A DNA stretch of 64,000 nt from Allium sativum (Eukaryota > Streptophyta > Magnoliopsida > Asparagales > Amaryllidaceae): the NCBI GenBank assembly GCA_030737875.1, contig CM060926.1, positions 160,467,579 to 160,531,578 on the forward strand, given 5' to 3'. This document shows positions 25,520 through 36,822 of this stretch, in pieces. Numbering within the stretch: the first letter of the stretch is position 1; each line of letters starts with the position of its first letter. The translations under genes and the position numbers were made by a program. The notes beneath the pieces were generated by a model. The model did no database searches and had not been told where the DNA came from. It saw only the letters and a program-made list of their open reading frames with translations.

Positions 25520-26100
25520 TTGAGCCAATTTGATTTAAATTTTCAACCAAGGAGATCAATAAGGGGGCAGGCCCTAGCTGACTTCATAGCAGAATTCACG
25601 ATTCTCGAGGAAGAAGCAGTAGATGACAAGACTGTCGCTTCAGAGCATAAATTAGAACTTAGTGTGTGGAAATTATATACGGATGGGGCTAAGAACGATC
25701 TAAGGTCCAGCGCCGGAGTTGTTTTAACTACTCCTGAAGGATGATCCATTTACTACGCCCAACGGCTGTAATTCTCTGCCACCAATAATGATTCCGAATA
25801 CGAGGCCCTGACTGCCGGGCTGAAACTCGCTAAGGAATTAGGGGTAAGAACATTGGACATATTCTGTGACTCCAAAATAGTTGTCTGTCAAGTTCAGAAG
25901 GAATTTGAGACCAGGGGACCTCGACTTGTTACTTATCTTGAAAAAGTAGAGGAGTTACTAGGTAACCTGGAGCATTATAGCATAACTCACATCCCGAGGG
26001 CAGAAAACCAGAGGGCAGATCAACTGGCTAAGCTAGCGAGTTCTGACAACCCAGAAGAAACCGAGATGGTTCCAATAGAGATATTGGAATCACAAAGCTT
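25520..26100 (+). pseudogene. pol: Tat pol part 2: second (archaeal-type) RNase H, decayed
   Basis: After the tether (RGQALADFIAEFT) comes a second RNase H fold: LYTDGAKNDLRSSAGVVL at about 25672-25725, then NDSEYEALTAGLKLA, FCDSKIVVCQV and HIPRAENQRADQLAKLAS ending near 26040. The acidic residues expected in this fold (D in YTDG, E in SEYEA, D in CDS, D in RADQLA) are still visible. One TGA at 25742 and a TAA near 25768 interrupt it. Presence of two RNase H domains is the standard marker of the Tat lineage. Confidence 0.85.
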
Positions 26101-26179
26101 TGATCAAATGGAAGTCGAAATAGCCCTGGAAGCTAAGCCAGAAAGGGAGTCATGGATGACACTGATTAAAAACTTCCCT

Positions 26180-27370
26180 AAGAGAAGAATTCTCCCATCA
26201 AAGAAGAGAGAGAAACAAGCTGTAACACGTAAATCCGCAAGATACATTTTACAGGACGACGTCCTTTATCGCTTAGGATTTTCCATTCCTCTGCTATGGT
26301 GTATAGCACACGATGACATCAAGCGTGTACTGAGAGAAGTACATGAAGGTGAGTGTGGAGATCATACCGGAGGTCAAACTTTGGCGAAGAAGTATTATGA
26401 TATAGCTATTTTTGGCCTACCGTGAATAGAGACGCAACTGATCACTCACGACGCTGCGATAAATGCCAGAGATTCGCTAAAGTTACAAGAGCACCCCCAA
26501 GACAGTTCAAATTAATGGTCAGCCCATGGTCGTTTGCAATGTCGGAATTGGACATCATTGGGACGCTGCCAATCGCTAAAGGAGGAGCTAAATATGCGAT
26601 TGTGGCTATGGATTATTTCACGAAATGGGTGAAGGCCGAACTCTTAACCACGATCACGACAAGAAAAGTGATAAGCTTTGTGGTCAGGAATATCGTTTGT
26701 CGATATGGGATACCAAAAACCATTATAACTGATAATGGAACCCAATTCGATAGCGCGGAATTTAGAAACTTCTGCCAGAAGTATAAGATTGATAAGAGGT
26801 ATACCACCGTAGCTCACCCATAGTCGAATGGACAAGTTGAAGTAATAAACAAAGTTATTAAGTCCATTCTTAAAAGTGTTTGGAACGAGAAAAAGCCATG
26901 TGGGTTGACGAATTATCACTAGCTTTGTGGGCTTATCGAACAACTTCAAGACGGCTACTGGTCATACCCTTTTTTCACTCTCCTTTGGATCAGAAGCGGT
27001 AATTCCAGTGGAGCTTAAAGTCCCCTCTCATAGAGTGACGTATTATGACCCAATGACGAATAAAGCGCTCCTCCTAGAGTCCCTGGACATGATTGAGGAG
27101 AAGAGGCACGAAGCGAGTTTGCGTGCTTCAAGACACCGACGCCAAGTGGCACGCTACTATGACAGAAAGGTTCGCCTTAGGACCTTCGAACTTGGAGACT
27201 TGGTGCTGAAGCGAGTCTTCCCACCTCCAGTTCATCTAGGTCCAAAGTGGGAAGGACCATACACCATCCAATGGAAACTTGCCACGGGAGCTTTCAAGTT
27301 AACGACCATGGATGATGAAGAAATTCCTAGAGCTTGGAATGCCCAACATTTGCGGCGATACTTGACTTGA
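26180..27370 (+). pseudogene. pol: Tat pol part 3: integrase, decayed
   Basis: The zinc-binding N-terminus spans about 26330-26480 (EVHEGECGDH, then CDKCQRFAKV). The catalytic core starts at 26422-26823 (MSELDIIGTLP, DYFTKWVKAE, IPKTIITDNGTQFDS), so both catalytic aspartates are recognisable, and continues after a TAG (SNGQVEVINKVIKSILK). A frameshift near 26900 leads to the C-terminal part, open at 26927-27370, which includes FELGDLVLKRVF, GPKWEGPYTI and WNAQHLRRYLT. It ends at TGA 27368. Length and order fit a gypsy integrase. Three breaks make it inactive. Confidence 0.85.
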
Positions 27371-28222
27371 AATTATACTATTTTCTTTTGTTTTATAAGC
27401 CATGTAAAAAGGCATGACTTGCCTAGAAAAATCTGGTTAATATAAACAAAAGTTTATAAAGTGGACATAGGTCACAACTTGGCCGAACCACTATAAAATA
27501 CTGTGTGTGATTTACTTTATCCGTTTAAATTTTGTTTTACATATTTTTTGTGATTGTCATAACATTAGTCGAAAACATTAGACATTTGAATCAATACAAA
27601 AGTGAATGAAATAACCATTTGCATAACGACATAAAAAGGTGGGAAGCCGATGTCCCAAACTCTAACTCTCACGAGTTGAGAGAGAGTATAAAGGATTGGA
27701 AGATGACGTCCTTGAGGCGTGAAGGTGCACCATGACAAAAGACCGTCTCGAGTCCACTCTAACCTGACCATAAGATAGGAGAGTATAAAGGTACAAAGAA
27801 TGGGTACCAATAAAGAAGAATTTTAGCCCTGCCGAAAGAGTTGAGGGCAGTTTAATCAATCTCGAACAAGCCTTAGCCAAGTGCTATATTCAAGATTGAT
27901 TGGGGGCATACACATCACGCACCCTGCCATCAATCATTTATGTAAGTGGCAATTTCTATGATTGATATTTTCTCTGTCTATACATTTGTAGGGGAACGTG
28001 ATTGTGACTTAAATTATTGCTTACCACTTATGCCTATTAATTTCTTGACATTAACAGAAACAGATGACGAACTCGCAAGCATTTAACATAGTGGGAAATG
28101 AACTACTTTATTTACACAGGTGCATGCATATACAAAAGAATTAAATAAACAAAGGTGAGGGACGCACTCGCTACAACAACAGTGGACCGAGGAACAGGCA
28201 AAATGAAGAATATAACTGCCTC
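27371..28222. other. Tat non-coding spacer between pol and the antisense gene
   Basis: About 850 bp with no convincing product on either strand. It separates the convergent 3' ends of pol (+) and the opposite-strand gene (-), so it should hold both polyadenylation regions. I saw no clear signal. Confidence 0.5.
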
Positions 28223-28796
28223 TCATTTGGACTTCGGAGTGGACTTCGCTTTCTTGGCAGCTTTAGGTTATTCCTTCTCCTCTTTTTCAACCTCGGTCAG
28301 GATTCACTTTGGCTTCTTCTTCCCTAGAACTGAAGTGCTGGGATCATTAGAAGATTTTTTAGCAAGCTCTTCAGTAACTGACCTGGTTGAAAGTTGACAA
28401 ATAACCTGGATCCAGGAGGAATTTCCGCGAGAGGTTTAACATCCTCGAGATCTTCCTTCTCAACCTTGGCTTTTAACAGCTTGTCCTGTTTGTCTTTCAT
28501 ATCAGCCAAAGTCATGTCATCGACATTCACCAAATCCTCAGTCACGACAACATCGTCCTCTTCCTCATGCCCATCATTGCCACCGTCGTGTTTTAGGGCA
28601 TCTATCACATCTTCATCTCGGGGGTTTTCAGTGGTAGATGGCATGGGAGTCTTCTCGGAAACCTCGTCCTTATCCTTGACCTCTTCCACAGGTTTTGAGC
28701 CACTGACTTCAGCATGATTCTCTTGGATCTCTTTAGTATACCTCAGATCAGTGATTTCTTTCCACTGCTCATCGGCCTTTTCAACTGACTGTGCAC

Positions 28797-28919
28797 CTAT
28801 AGAATGAGAATTAACCGGTATTAGCTCAGGAGAAACAATAATGTCTTCGGTTGACTGATCAATAATGTAGCAAAAGGTTGAAATCGCCCTAACAAATTAG
28901 GGTGAAAAGGTAGAGATAC
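28797..28919 (-). other. Candidate 123-bp intron in Tat antisense gene
   Basis: GT at 28919-28918 and AG at 28798-28797 on the minus strand. The frame is open on both sides (ending IEKSSEG, resuming GAQSVEKADEQW), while the interval itself has stops. Confidence 0.5.
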
Positions 28920-29153
28920 CTTCGGATGATTTCTCAATTGGGGTAGCTAGAGTCTCTGTTGTCGCTTCAGGAATAGGGGATAAAAAAGATGTCTTAGGGA
29001 TTCCCAGATTCTATGGATCATATCCCTCTGTTCTGGTATCCCCAGGAGCAGCAGAAGAAGAGCCAGTTTCAAGGGCGTTCTCCCCCTTAGCTTGACGTGT
29101 CTCCTCTTCTATAGTTGCAGCAATGAGTCTGCGTCCTTCAGCCAAGCGCACCG

Positions 29154-29158
29154 GTTCT
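29154..29158. repeat. Left target-site duplication of E3 (GTTCT)
   Basis: GTTCT immediately precedes TGTAACGACC. An identical GTTCT follows the 3' LTR at 40117-40121. Confidence 0.95.
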
Positions 29159-29791
29159 TGTAACGACCCAGAAAATCTGAACCAATTAAAAATTTTTAAA
29201 TTGGCTAAAATAATGGATTTTAAATATTTAAAATAAATATTTTAAATAATGGCGATGAAAACTGAGTTCGAATCGACAATGGAAAACGAATATAATTAAT
29301 TATAATTATATATAGAATTGAAAATGGCGCGGTAGTTCGATAATTCGATTTCAAACTTCAATTGAATATACTGAGTGCAAAACAATCCGGATTTTAGTGA
29401 AACCAAAAATAATGGAATCTAATTGGTAATATCTTTCTAACGAATCCAACCAATCGAAATTTGATAGCGGGAATCAAAAGATATGTCCAGTTGGAAATAC
29501 TGAATAGTCGCTATGGAATTCAGGCCCTTAAAATTGAACATTTTGCAAACGACCTCGGATTTCGATGAAACCACTTTTGTTAGATCCGCAGTGTCAAGTT
29601 ATTGCTAGGTTTCAAATTTCATAATTTTTCGAATCAATATGTGAGCGTGGCAAAGGAAAACGCGTTTGACCAGTTTTAGTTGATTTTAATCGACTGGAAA
29701 TTGGCCATTTTTCAAACGGTCTCAGAATTCGACGTGGTATATTCCAAAAGATAACCTTGTTTCCGTGAGAATGGGAAATCGGGTCGTCTCA
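29159..29791 (+). repeat. E3 5' LTR, 633 bp, with a ~4.94-kb internal deletion
   Basis: Matches the 3' LTR from its start to the CGACG corresponding to 35116. It then jumps (about 29734) to the sequence corresponding to about 40060 (TATTCCAAAAGATAACC) and runs to the end. The missing part includes the candidate TATA box near 35418, the GC-rich leader and the conserved U5 hairpin, so this LTR probably cannot promote transcription. Confidence 0.9.
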
Positions 29792-29794
29792 ACG

Positions 29795-29811
29795 TGGTAT
29801 CAGAGCTTTGG
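29795..29811 (+). promoter_or_regulatory. E3 primer-binding site
   Basis: TGGTATCAGAGCTTTGG starts three bases after the 5' LTR end. TGGTATCAGAGC is the tRNA-iMet-type site. Confidence 0.9.
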
Positions 29812-30045
29812 TTAAGCTTAGTTCTGGAATATAACATTCGAACGAACTCGTCAGAAATAGAACCAGTAGTGTTCTAGGACGGGTAACTCCATACAGATAG
29901 GATCAGTAATATCCTAGTATGAGTAAAGCAGAATAAATTACACCTCGATAGACACATTTACATTTGAAGTATATGTTTCTATGTTTGAAAATTTTCTTTT
30001 CTGTGACCTGACACTTGATCTGCTAATTGCAGAAGTACTAGAAAA

Positions 30046-31638
30046 ATGAGTGCCAGAAACAGAAGGAATACAGAACCCGATCTAGAGGCTCTATTAAAGA
30101 AATATCGAAATCTGAACGGAGCGCAATTCTTGGGCAATGAATCTATTATTCAAACTCAAGCTTGGTTGAGTTCTGTCGAAAGAATCTTTGAGCATATCCA
30201 GCTGAGAGATGACCAGAAACGGTTAGTAGCATCTTGGGCGCTCAAAGAAGAAGCTTTAATCTGGTGGGAAACAATCATCAAAGATAATCCAAAAGGTGAT
30301 ATCACCTGGGACAGATTCAAAGTGATTTTTCTAGAAAGATTTACTCCTCCCGAAGCAACCGAGAGATTATGTGATGAATTTTCTTATCTAATTCAAGGCG
30401 ATATGACCATCCCAGAATATCACAAGAAATTCAACGAACTTTCTCACTATGCTCCCCATCTGATTCAAAATACGAGGAGGAAGAATCTGAGATTTATTCA
30501 TGGACTTCAAAGGAAATACTAGAATAAAGTATTGGGGCATGTGAAGCTTCCTTTTTCAGAAATGATTTATATGGCTTATCAGTATGAAGATCTCCATAAG
30601 AAAGGAATGTTACGCGACGAAGAAGAAGTTTGTTGTAGTGACAAAGAAGAGTTGGAAACTGATATCCCTGAAGCCAGTACAAGATCTGAAGTGAGTAAGA
30701 AGCCCAGTGCCAAGAGAAAAAGGGCTGAATCCGGGAGAGAACCAACAACGACCGCCACGTGCTCAAGCTGCAATAGAAAAGGACATTTGGCGGTAAGTTG
30801 TAGATCTTGGAACAAACGAAGAAAGAAGGGATCTAAATCCAAAGAGAGATTTCAAGAGAAAAGAGGTTGCAGTAGATGCAAGCAGACTGGTCATCTTGCA
30901 AGGGATTGCTGGCTCTTGAGGAAGCCTGAAGTAGTTCAGGTGAATGAATTGGCAGAAACTTCTGACCCCTCAGCAAGCCAAGAAAGGGCTGATGTTTTAG
31001 AAGGAACGCTTACTGTCAAAAACATTCCAGTTAAAGTACTGTTTGACACAGGTGCGTCGCGAAGCTTTATTTCAAAGAGTGCCGCTAAGAAACTTGATTT
31101 AAACTTGAGGAAGCTTAAGGAACCAATGACTGTCCAGAATCCGGTCGGGGGTTCTATCAATCTCAGTTGGATTTGTGCAGTACCTGTCTCCTTTTCTTGC
31201 TATAAATTCCCTATTATCTCTGTAGTCATGAATTTTGATGAATTCGATCTTATTCTGGGATTGGATTGGCTAACCAAATATGAAGCAGCGGTTAGATGCG
31301 CCGAGAGAGTTGTTAGAGCTAAGATCAAATTAGGGAGTTATATAACCATACCGTGTGAAGGTCAGAATGCTAATAGAAAAGACTTCTGGGCAGCTTTGAA
31401 TGTTTCTCCATCCCAAATTGAAAATGTCCCTGAAGTCATAGAGAATATTCCCGATCTAGTGAAAGACATCCCTGTCGTCATGTACTATGCGGATGTGTTC
31501 AAAGAAGTTGTTCGCTTACCTCCGCAGAGAGAAATAGATTTCAAGATTGCTTTGATTCCCAATGCAAGGCCGGTAGTTCACGCTATTCGAAGAATGTCCT
31601 TGAAAGAGAAGGAGGAATTAGACAATCAAACACGATAG
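30046..31638 (+). pseudogene. gag-pol: E3 gag and protease part of gag-pol (one internal TAG, one at its end)
   Basis: The ATG at 30046 (MSARNRRNTEP) opens one frame that runs to 34287, 1413 codons counting two TAG codons at positions 159 (30520-30522) and 531 (31636-31638). Residues 1-158 are the gag core (WLSSVERIFEHIQLRDDQK, ALIWWETI, FLERFTPPEATE, YHKKFNELSHYAP). Two CCHC zinc knuckles (C-x2-C-x4-H-x4-C) start at about residues 239 and 275. The protease has LFDTGASRSFIS with the catalytic D near residue 334 and LILGLDWL downstream. No frameshift was seen. Either TAG would stop translation before RT. Each is one transition from a sense codon. Confidence 0.9.
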
Positions 31639-34287
31639 CTAGTATGGAAAGGTCTGATCAGGCCTAGTTTCTCTGATTGGGGTGCAACAGTGGTATTTGT
31701 CCCAAAATCTGACGGTACTCTACGTCTATGTGTGGATTATCGTGATCTGAACAAACAGACAATAAAGAACAAGTATCCATTGCCGCGGATTGATGATTTG
31801 TTGGATCGATTAAATGGAGCACAAGTATTCTCACGAATGGACCTAGCTACAGGATTCCATCAACTTCGAATTGCCGAAGAGTGTGTTCCAATGACAGCGT
31901 TCAGAGGCCCCGACTTATTCTACGAGTGGTTAGTAATGCCGTTCGGCTTATGTAACGCTCCAGCTTATTTCGTCGATCTAATGAACAGAGTATTCAGAGG
32001 AGTTTTGAATAAATTTGTTCTGGTTTTTATTGATGATATTCTAATCTTCTCTAAATCAAAGTCCGAGCATGAAAAGCATCTGGAACAGGTTCTAGAAATT
32101 CTGAGACGGAATGTATTAAAAGCCAAATTTTCCAAATGTATATTCTGGCAAGATGAAGTGAAATTTCTGGGCCATGTAGTATCGAAAGAAGGAATTGCTG
32201 TGGATCCAAGTAAAATCACAGCTATTCAGAACTGGAAACAGCCCAGTACTCCCACTGAAGTCCGCAGTTTTCTCGGATTGGCTAGCTATTACCGGAAGTT
32301 CGTTAAAGACTTTTCGAAGATATCTGGTCACTTAACGAGGCTTACAAAGAAGCATTCTAAGTTCAAATGGACTCAAGAAAGTGAGGAAGCTTTCGAAGAG
32401 CTAAAGTTAAGATTAACGACAGCTCCAGTGTTAACCATCATTGATGGCAACCAGGATCTAAAAGTATGGACTGATGCTTCTAGAGAAGGCCTTGGCGCAG
32501 TGTTAATGCAAAGAGGCCAAGTAATTGCCTATGCTAGCCGTCAACTGAAACCGCACGAGAAAAACTATGTACCTCATGATCTTGAGTTATTGGCTATCAT
32601 ATTCTCTTTGAAAATCTGGAGACACTATCTTCTGGGCGAGAGGTTTGAACTTTTTACAGATCACCAGTCGTTAAAGTATCTGTTCACTCAGAAGGACTTA
32701 AATTTGAGGCAGCAACGTTGGCTGGAGTTTCTTGCAGCATATGACTTCGAAATTATATATACTCCAGGGAAAGCCAATGTCGTGGCCGATGCGCTGAGCC
32801 GAAAGAATGTGATGATCGCCAGCTTTATTATCACGACTTCCTTGATTGACAAAATATCTATTCTTCAGAAGGAGGATAACTTTATAAAAGATATGATCAA
32901 AAGGATTCAGAAAGGCGAACCCTCGTGTTTTCAAATAGATAACGACGAGACCTTGAGATTAAAAGGAAGGATTTGTGTTCCTGACATCCCAGAGTTAAAA
33001 AGGGAAGTGTTAGACGAATGTCACAAGTCCAAGTTGAGTATCCATCCTGGTGTGGCCAAAATGTACAACGATCTCAAAAGAACATTCTGGTGGAAGGCTA
33101 TGAAAAGAGATGTTTCAATATATGTTAGCCGATGCCCTACTTGCCAGCTAGTCAAAAGTGATCAACAGAAACTGGCTGGATTGTTACAACCGCTGGAAGT
33201 TCCTGGCTGGAAGTGGGAACATATTTCTATGGATTTCATCGATGGTTTGTCCAGAACAAGAAAAGGAAATGACAGTATTTGGGTGATCGTAGATCGTTTC
33301 ACGAAGACCGCCCATTTTATACCTGTCAGATCAAACAGAACTGCTCAGAGTCTGGCGCAGATATACTTCAGGGAAATAGTTAGACTACATGGAGTGCCGC
33401 TCAGCATAGTAAGTGATAGAGATACGATATTCACTAGTAAATTCTGGGAGGCATTTCAAGTCGAACTGGGAACGAAGTTAAACCTAAGCACCGCTTATCA
33501 TCCTCAGACAGACGGTCAGACTGAGAGGGTGAATCGCATTTTAGAAGATCTATTGCGGGCTTGTGTTCTAGACTTCGGTGGATCATGGGAAGACCATCTG
33601 CATTTGGCTGAATTCTCTTATAACAACAGCTACCAGGCGAGTCTGACAATGTCGCCATTCGAAGCATTGTATGGTAGACCTTGCCGATCTCCTGCTTGTT
33701 GGGTCGGGCCAGGAAATAGATTTGTGTTGGGTCCTGATATGATTCGAGAAGCTGCCGACAAAGTCGATTTTATCAAAAAGCGATTACTCGCCGCTCAAAG
33801 CCGACAAAAGAGCTATGCCAATAAAAGAAGAAGAGATATATCCTTCGAAGTTGGTGACTATGTATATTTGAAAGTATCGCCGATGAGAGGAGTTATCCGG
33901 TTCGGTAAAACTGGAAAGTTGGCACCCAAATTCATTGGTCCGTTTCCTATTTTGGAACGGATTGGGACTCTCGCATATAAAGTTAAATTGCCAGATTGGT
34001 TGCCTGGAGTTCATGATGTATTTCATATATCTCAACTTCGAAAGCACGTTCATGATCCAGACTTGATCGTGGAAGAAGCAGCTCAGCAGGATATTGAAAT
34101 CACTCCAGAATTAGCCGTGAGGCGAGAGCCGCTGAAGATTATCGGCAAAGAAACCAAAGAGCTGAGAAACAAGAAGGTTCACTTAGTCAAAGTGCAATGG
34201 AGTGGAGATCCGCGAGATTGTACTTGGGAAACTGAGGAGAGCATTCAGAAAGCTTATCCTAGATGCCGAGTAGATATCTCTGAATGA
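31639..34287 (+). CDS. pol: E3 pol: reverse transcriptase, RNase H, integrase, chromodomain
   Basis: Open without a break from after the TAG at 31636 to TGA at 34285. It continues the gag-pol frame, and no start codon is implied here. [30 protein letters not shown] and the catalytic FIDD box at residues 661-664 of the full frame (32026-32037). RNase [34 protein letters not shown]. Integrase: HHCC zinc finger at about residues 993-1045; DD35E core with D1063, D1124 and E1160; then [12 protein letters not shown] and the [11 protein letters not shown] motif. The last ~55 residues ([30 protein letters not shown]) are a chromodomain, which in this group is thought to steer integration to heterochromatin. 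All catalytic residues I can check are present. Confidence 0.95.
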   Translation, partial: LVWKGLIRPSFSDWGATVVFVPKSDGTLRLCVDYRDLNKQTIKNKYPLPRIDDLLDRLNGAQVFSRMDLATGFHQLRIAEECVPMTAFRGPDLFYEWLVMPFGLCNAPAYFVDLMNRVFRGVLNKFVLVFIDDILIFSKSKSEHEKHLEQVLEILRRNVLKAKFSKCIFWQDEVKFLGHVVSKEGIAVDPSKITAIQNWKQPSTPTEVRSFLGLASYYRKFVKDFSKISGHLTRLTKKHSKFKWTQESEEAFEELKLRLTTAPVLTIIDGNQDLKVWTDASREGLGAVLMQRGQVIAYASRQLKPHEKNYVPHDLELLAIIFSLKIWRHYLLGERFELFTDHQSLKYLFTQKDLNLRQQRWLEFLAAYDFEIIYTPGKANVVADALSRKNVMIASFIITTSLIDKISILQKEDNFIKDMIKRIQKGEPSCFQIDNDETLRLKGRICVPDIPELKREVLDECHKSKLSIHPGVAKMYNDLKRTFWWKAMKRDVSIYVSRCPTCQLVKSDQQKLAGLLQPLEVPGWKWEHISMDFIDGLSRTRKGNDSIWVIVDRFTKTAHFIPVRSNRTAQSLAQIYFREIVRLHGVPLSIVSDRDTIFTSKFWEAFQVELGTKLNLSTAYHPQTDGQTERVNRILEDLLRACVLDFGGSWEDHLHLAEFSYNNSYQASLTMSPFEALYGRPCRSPACWVGPGNRFVLGPDMIREAADKVDFIKKRLLAAQSRQKSYANKRRRDISFEVGDYVYLKVSPMRGVIRFGKTGKLAPKFIGPFPILERIGTLAYKVKLPDWLPGVHDVFHISQLRKHVHDPDLIVEEAAQQDIEITPELAVRREPLKIIGKETKELRNKKVHLVKVQWSGDPRDCTWETEESIQKAYPRCRVDISE

Positions 34288-34528
34288 CTCCGGTGCAAGG
34301 TACATTTACCCTACTTTGCATTACCATTCAATTCTCTACTCTATTGTTATTTTCTTTTCATAGGTATACACTTTTAATTATATGGTCTGAATGATTTTTA
34401 AGGAATATGAAATTAGATTAGTATATTTTCGAAAGGTTAAAAACAATTGGATTGGTTGTTGTGTTGTGTGATTGTAGATATATCAAACCACTTTCGACTT
34501 TATTCCTTTTCGGGGACGAAAAGTTTTA
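34288..34528 (+). other. E3 3' untranslated region
   Basis: About 240 bp of non-coding DNA between the pol stop and the polypurine tract, ending in GGGGACGAAAAGTTTTA. The GGACGAAA context also occurs before the LTRs of element A and the LARD. Confidence 0.7.
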
Positions 34529-34540
34529 AGTGGGGGAGAT
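34529..34540 (+). promoter_or_regulatory. E3 polypurine tract
   Basis: AGTGGGGGAGAT directly before the 3' LTR start TGTAACGACC. It would prime plus-strand DNA synthesis. Confidence 0.9.
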
Positions 34541-35444
34541 TGTAACGACCCAGAAAATCTGAACCAATTTAAAATTTTTAAATTGGCTAAAATAATGGAT
34601 TTTAAATATTTAAAATAAATATTTTAAATAATGGCGATGAAAACTGAGTTCGAATCGACAATGGAAAACGAATATAATTAATTATAATTATATATAGAAT
34701 TGAAAATGGCGCGGTAGTTCGATAATTCGATTTCAAACTTCAATTGAATATACCGGGTGCAAAACAATCCGGATTTTAGTGAAACCAAAAATAATGGAAT
34801 CTAATTGGTAATATCTTTCTAACGAATCCGACCAATCGAAATTTGATAGCGGGAATCAAAAGATATGTCCAGTTGGAAATACTGAATAGTCGCTATGGAA
34901 TTCAGGCCCTTAAAATTGAACATTTTGCAAACGACCTCGGATTTCGATGAAACCACTTTTGTTAGATCCGCAGTGTCAAGTTATTGCCAGGTTTCAAATT
35001 TCATAATTTTTCGAATTAATATGTGAGCGTGGCAAAGGAAAACGCGTTTGACCAGTTTCAGTTGATTTTAATCGACTGGAAATTGGCCATTTTTCAAACG
35101 GTCTCAGAATTCGACGAAACTAGTTTTGTTAGGACCGTATCGTCAATACGAAGCTAGAAAATATTTTTCGGGAATTTTTCCAGTTAGTATGTGACCCCGG
35201 TAATTTGAAATGTACGTTTAAAATTCAATATAGTGATTTAAATGTAAATTCAAAAGGAAACTGATTGTAACAATCGAATCAGCTTACGATACATATCCCA
35301 TTGTGTTCGGAATGGGGGTAGAACGTTATGGACGACAGGCGGTGGGCCTCGTTTCGAGGTCATATGTAAAAGTCAACCTTTTTACAAAATATAATAATTA
35401 AATAATAATAAAAAAAATATATACTTTTCCCTCCTATACCTCTG

Positions 35445-35457
35445 CCCCCCCCCCCCC
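35445..35457. repeat. Poly-C run (13 C)
   Basis: Thirteen consecutive C just before the GC-rich leader of the E3 3' LTR. The length may be uncertain in sequencing. Confidence 0.8.
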
Positions 35458-35484
35458 GAATTCATTTATACAGAAAAAAAAAGG

Positions 35485-35744
35485 GAAAACCCTCGAAGCC
35501 GCCGCCTGAACCCTCGGAGCCGCCGCCTCGTCTCGAAGTCGCCGACGAAGATCCCGCACCTCCCTGAAGCCTCGGCGCCCCCCCTCGAAGCTCGCGAAGA
35601 TGTCGCTCCACCCCCCCTCGAAGCAACTCCTCCTTCCACATCGTTCGAAACCCTAGCGTCGCCGCACCTCATCGAGCAAACCAACGAACGCCACCCTCGA
35701 AGCTTGCCGCCGACGAACTGCAGAAACCCCCCTCCTTTGTAAGT
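35485..35744 (+). promoter_or_regulatory. GC-rich leader segment of E3 LTR with splice-donor-like GTAAGT
   Basis: CpG-rich island in an AT-rich LTR, starting AAAACCCTCG and including AAACCCTAG, which is typical of plant 5' leaders. It ends in TTTGTAAGT at 35736-35744, a good donor match. GC-rich islands at the same relative place occur in the solo LTR (about 48500-48760) and the 7.1-kb LTR (about 62235-62450). Confidence 0.45.
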
Positions 35745-35779
35745 TTGTTTTTATTTATTTTATTTTTTATTTTATATAA

Positions 35780-36060
35780 ACTGATTTTTTTAAAAGATTT
35801 TAGAACTGAATTTTATAAAAGAATTTTAAAACTGAATTTTATAAAAGAAATAAAAACTGATTTGTTTTAAGAAATAAAAACTGATTTTATAAAAGAAATA
35901 AAAACTGATTTGTTTTAAGAAATAAAAACTGATTTTATAAAAGAATAAAAACTGATTTTGTTTTAAAAGTAAAAACTGATTTTAATTTTAAGTCAAAAGA
36001 AAAGGGTTTGAACTTTAAAACTGATTTTAGTTTTAAGTTAAAAGCAAAAGGTTTAAACTT
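35780..36060. repeat. AT-rich tandem array (AAAACTGATTTT units)
   Basis: Degenerate units of about 26 bp built on AAAAACTGATTT alternating with TATAAAAGAAAT or GTTTTAAGAAAT, in a two-unit higher-order pattern. Confidence 0.65.
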
Positions 36061-36084
36061 TAAAAAGATCAGATTTGTAGAAAA

Positions 36085-36250
36085 GTAAAAATCATATTTT
36101 TATATATCGAAAGTCGAAGTAAAAATCATATTTTTATATATTGAAAGTCGAAGTAAAAATCATATTTTTATATATTGAAAGTCGAAGTAAAAATCATATT
36201 TTTATATATTGAAAGTCGAAGTAAAAATCATATTTTTATATATTGAATAA
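36085..36250. repeat. 34-bp tandem repeat in E3 LTR
   Basis: GTCGAAGTAAAAATCATA recurs at about 36113, 36147, 36181 and 36215, an exact 34-bp spacing with nearly identical units. Confidence 0.85.
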
Positions 36251-36822
36251 CATCTTAAAAATTCGATTTTTACATATGTAGAGAATACGGGCGAAAGCGA
36301 AAAAAGGCGAAGATTTCTCTAAAGGAAGAATCGTAGTTGGATAGCTATTGGTGAGATTTCTGATTTAAAAATATTATATATGTGTTGAAGTAAAAGTGAA
36401 TTGCTATATATAAATATCTATATATATATATATACGCCCCTCGTCCACAAACCATGGACGATATTTATTGGTTGAAATTGATGTGAAATTGATTGATAGC
36501 GAATGATTGGTTGGGAATGTTTGTGATTGATATTGGTTGATTGCGGTTGAAAAATACCCGTTTGTGGTTGAAAAATATTTGGTTGAAACCACATAGGATT
36601 AGTTTGTGGAAATGAAATAAATATATACATGCCGCCTGCGTGCGAACTAGATGCATGATCCCCATTGTCAAAAACCGCGAGGTTTTAAGGTAGAGCGAGG
36701 AGCCGTACTAGGGACGGTGCCGGTGTAACTACCCTGCCGTTATGCTGCCGAAATTTTGAATAATATTTGTGTGTTTGAATTATTTTCATATGCTTTAACT
36801 ATATTTATTCATTGTATAGAAA

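Larger units (their letters stand above)
28223..29158 (-). pseudogene. Tat antisense gene, 3' part (acidic and lysine-rich C-terminus)
   Basis: Downstream half of the opposite-strand gene, cut off by the E3 insertion at 29158. Read from 29158 leftwards, a frame gives LAEGRRLIAATIEEETRQAK and then IEKSSEG up to 28920. A GT-AG interval at 28797-28919 (donor GTATCT, acceptor TATAG) is followed by an open frame from 28796 to about 28400: ADEQWKEITDLRYTKEI, then an acidic tract with EEEDDVV. A frameshift near 28400 leads to a lysine-rich tail (LGKKKPK, AAKKAKSTPKSK) ending at TGA 28223-28225. The charge pattern suggests a nuclear protein, but that is inference. One stop lies in the first exon (after EGYDP). 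Confidence 0.65.

Noticed and set aside
28394..28717. 107-codon + frame, serine-rich
   Set aside because: Shadow of the minus-strand acidic exon. The minus-strand reading has splice-compatible neighbours and continues across the E3 insertion.
29159..29791. Reading the short E3 5' LTR as a complete 633-bp LTR and 35117-40059 as an insertion in the 3' LTR
   Set aside because: The solo LTR, the 7.1-kb LTR and the partial LTR at 63646 contain the same long middle part (leader, U5 module), so the long form is the original and the 5' LTR is deleted.
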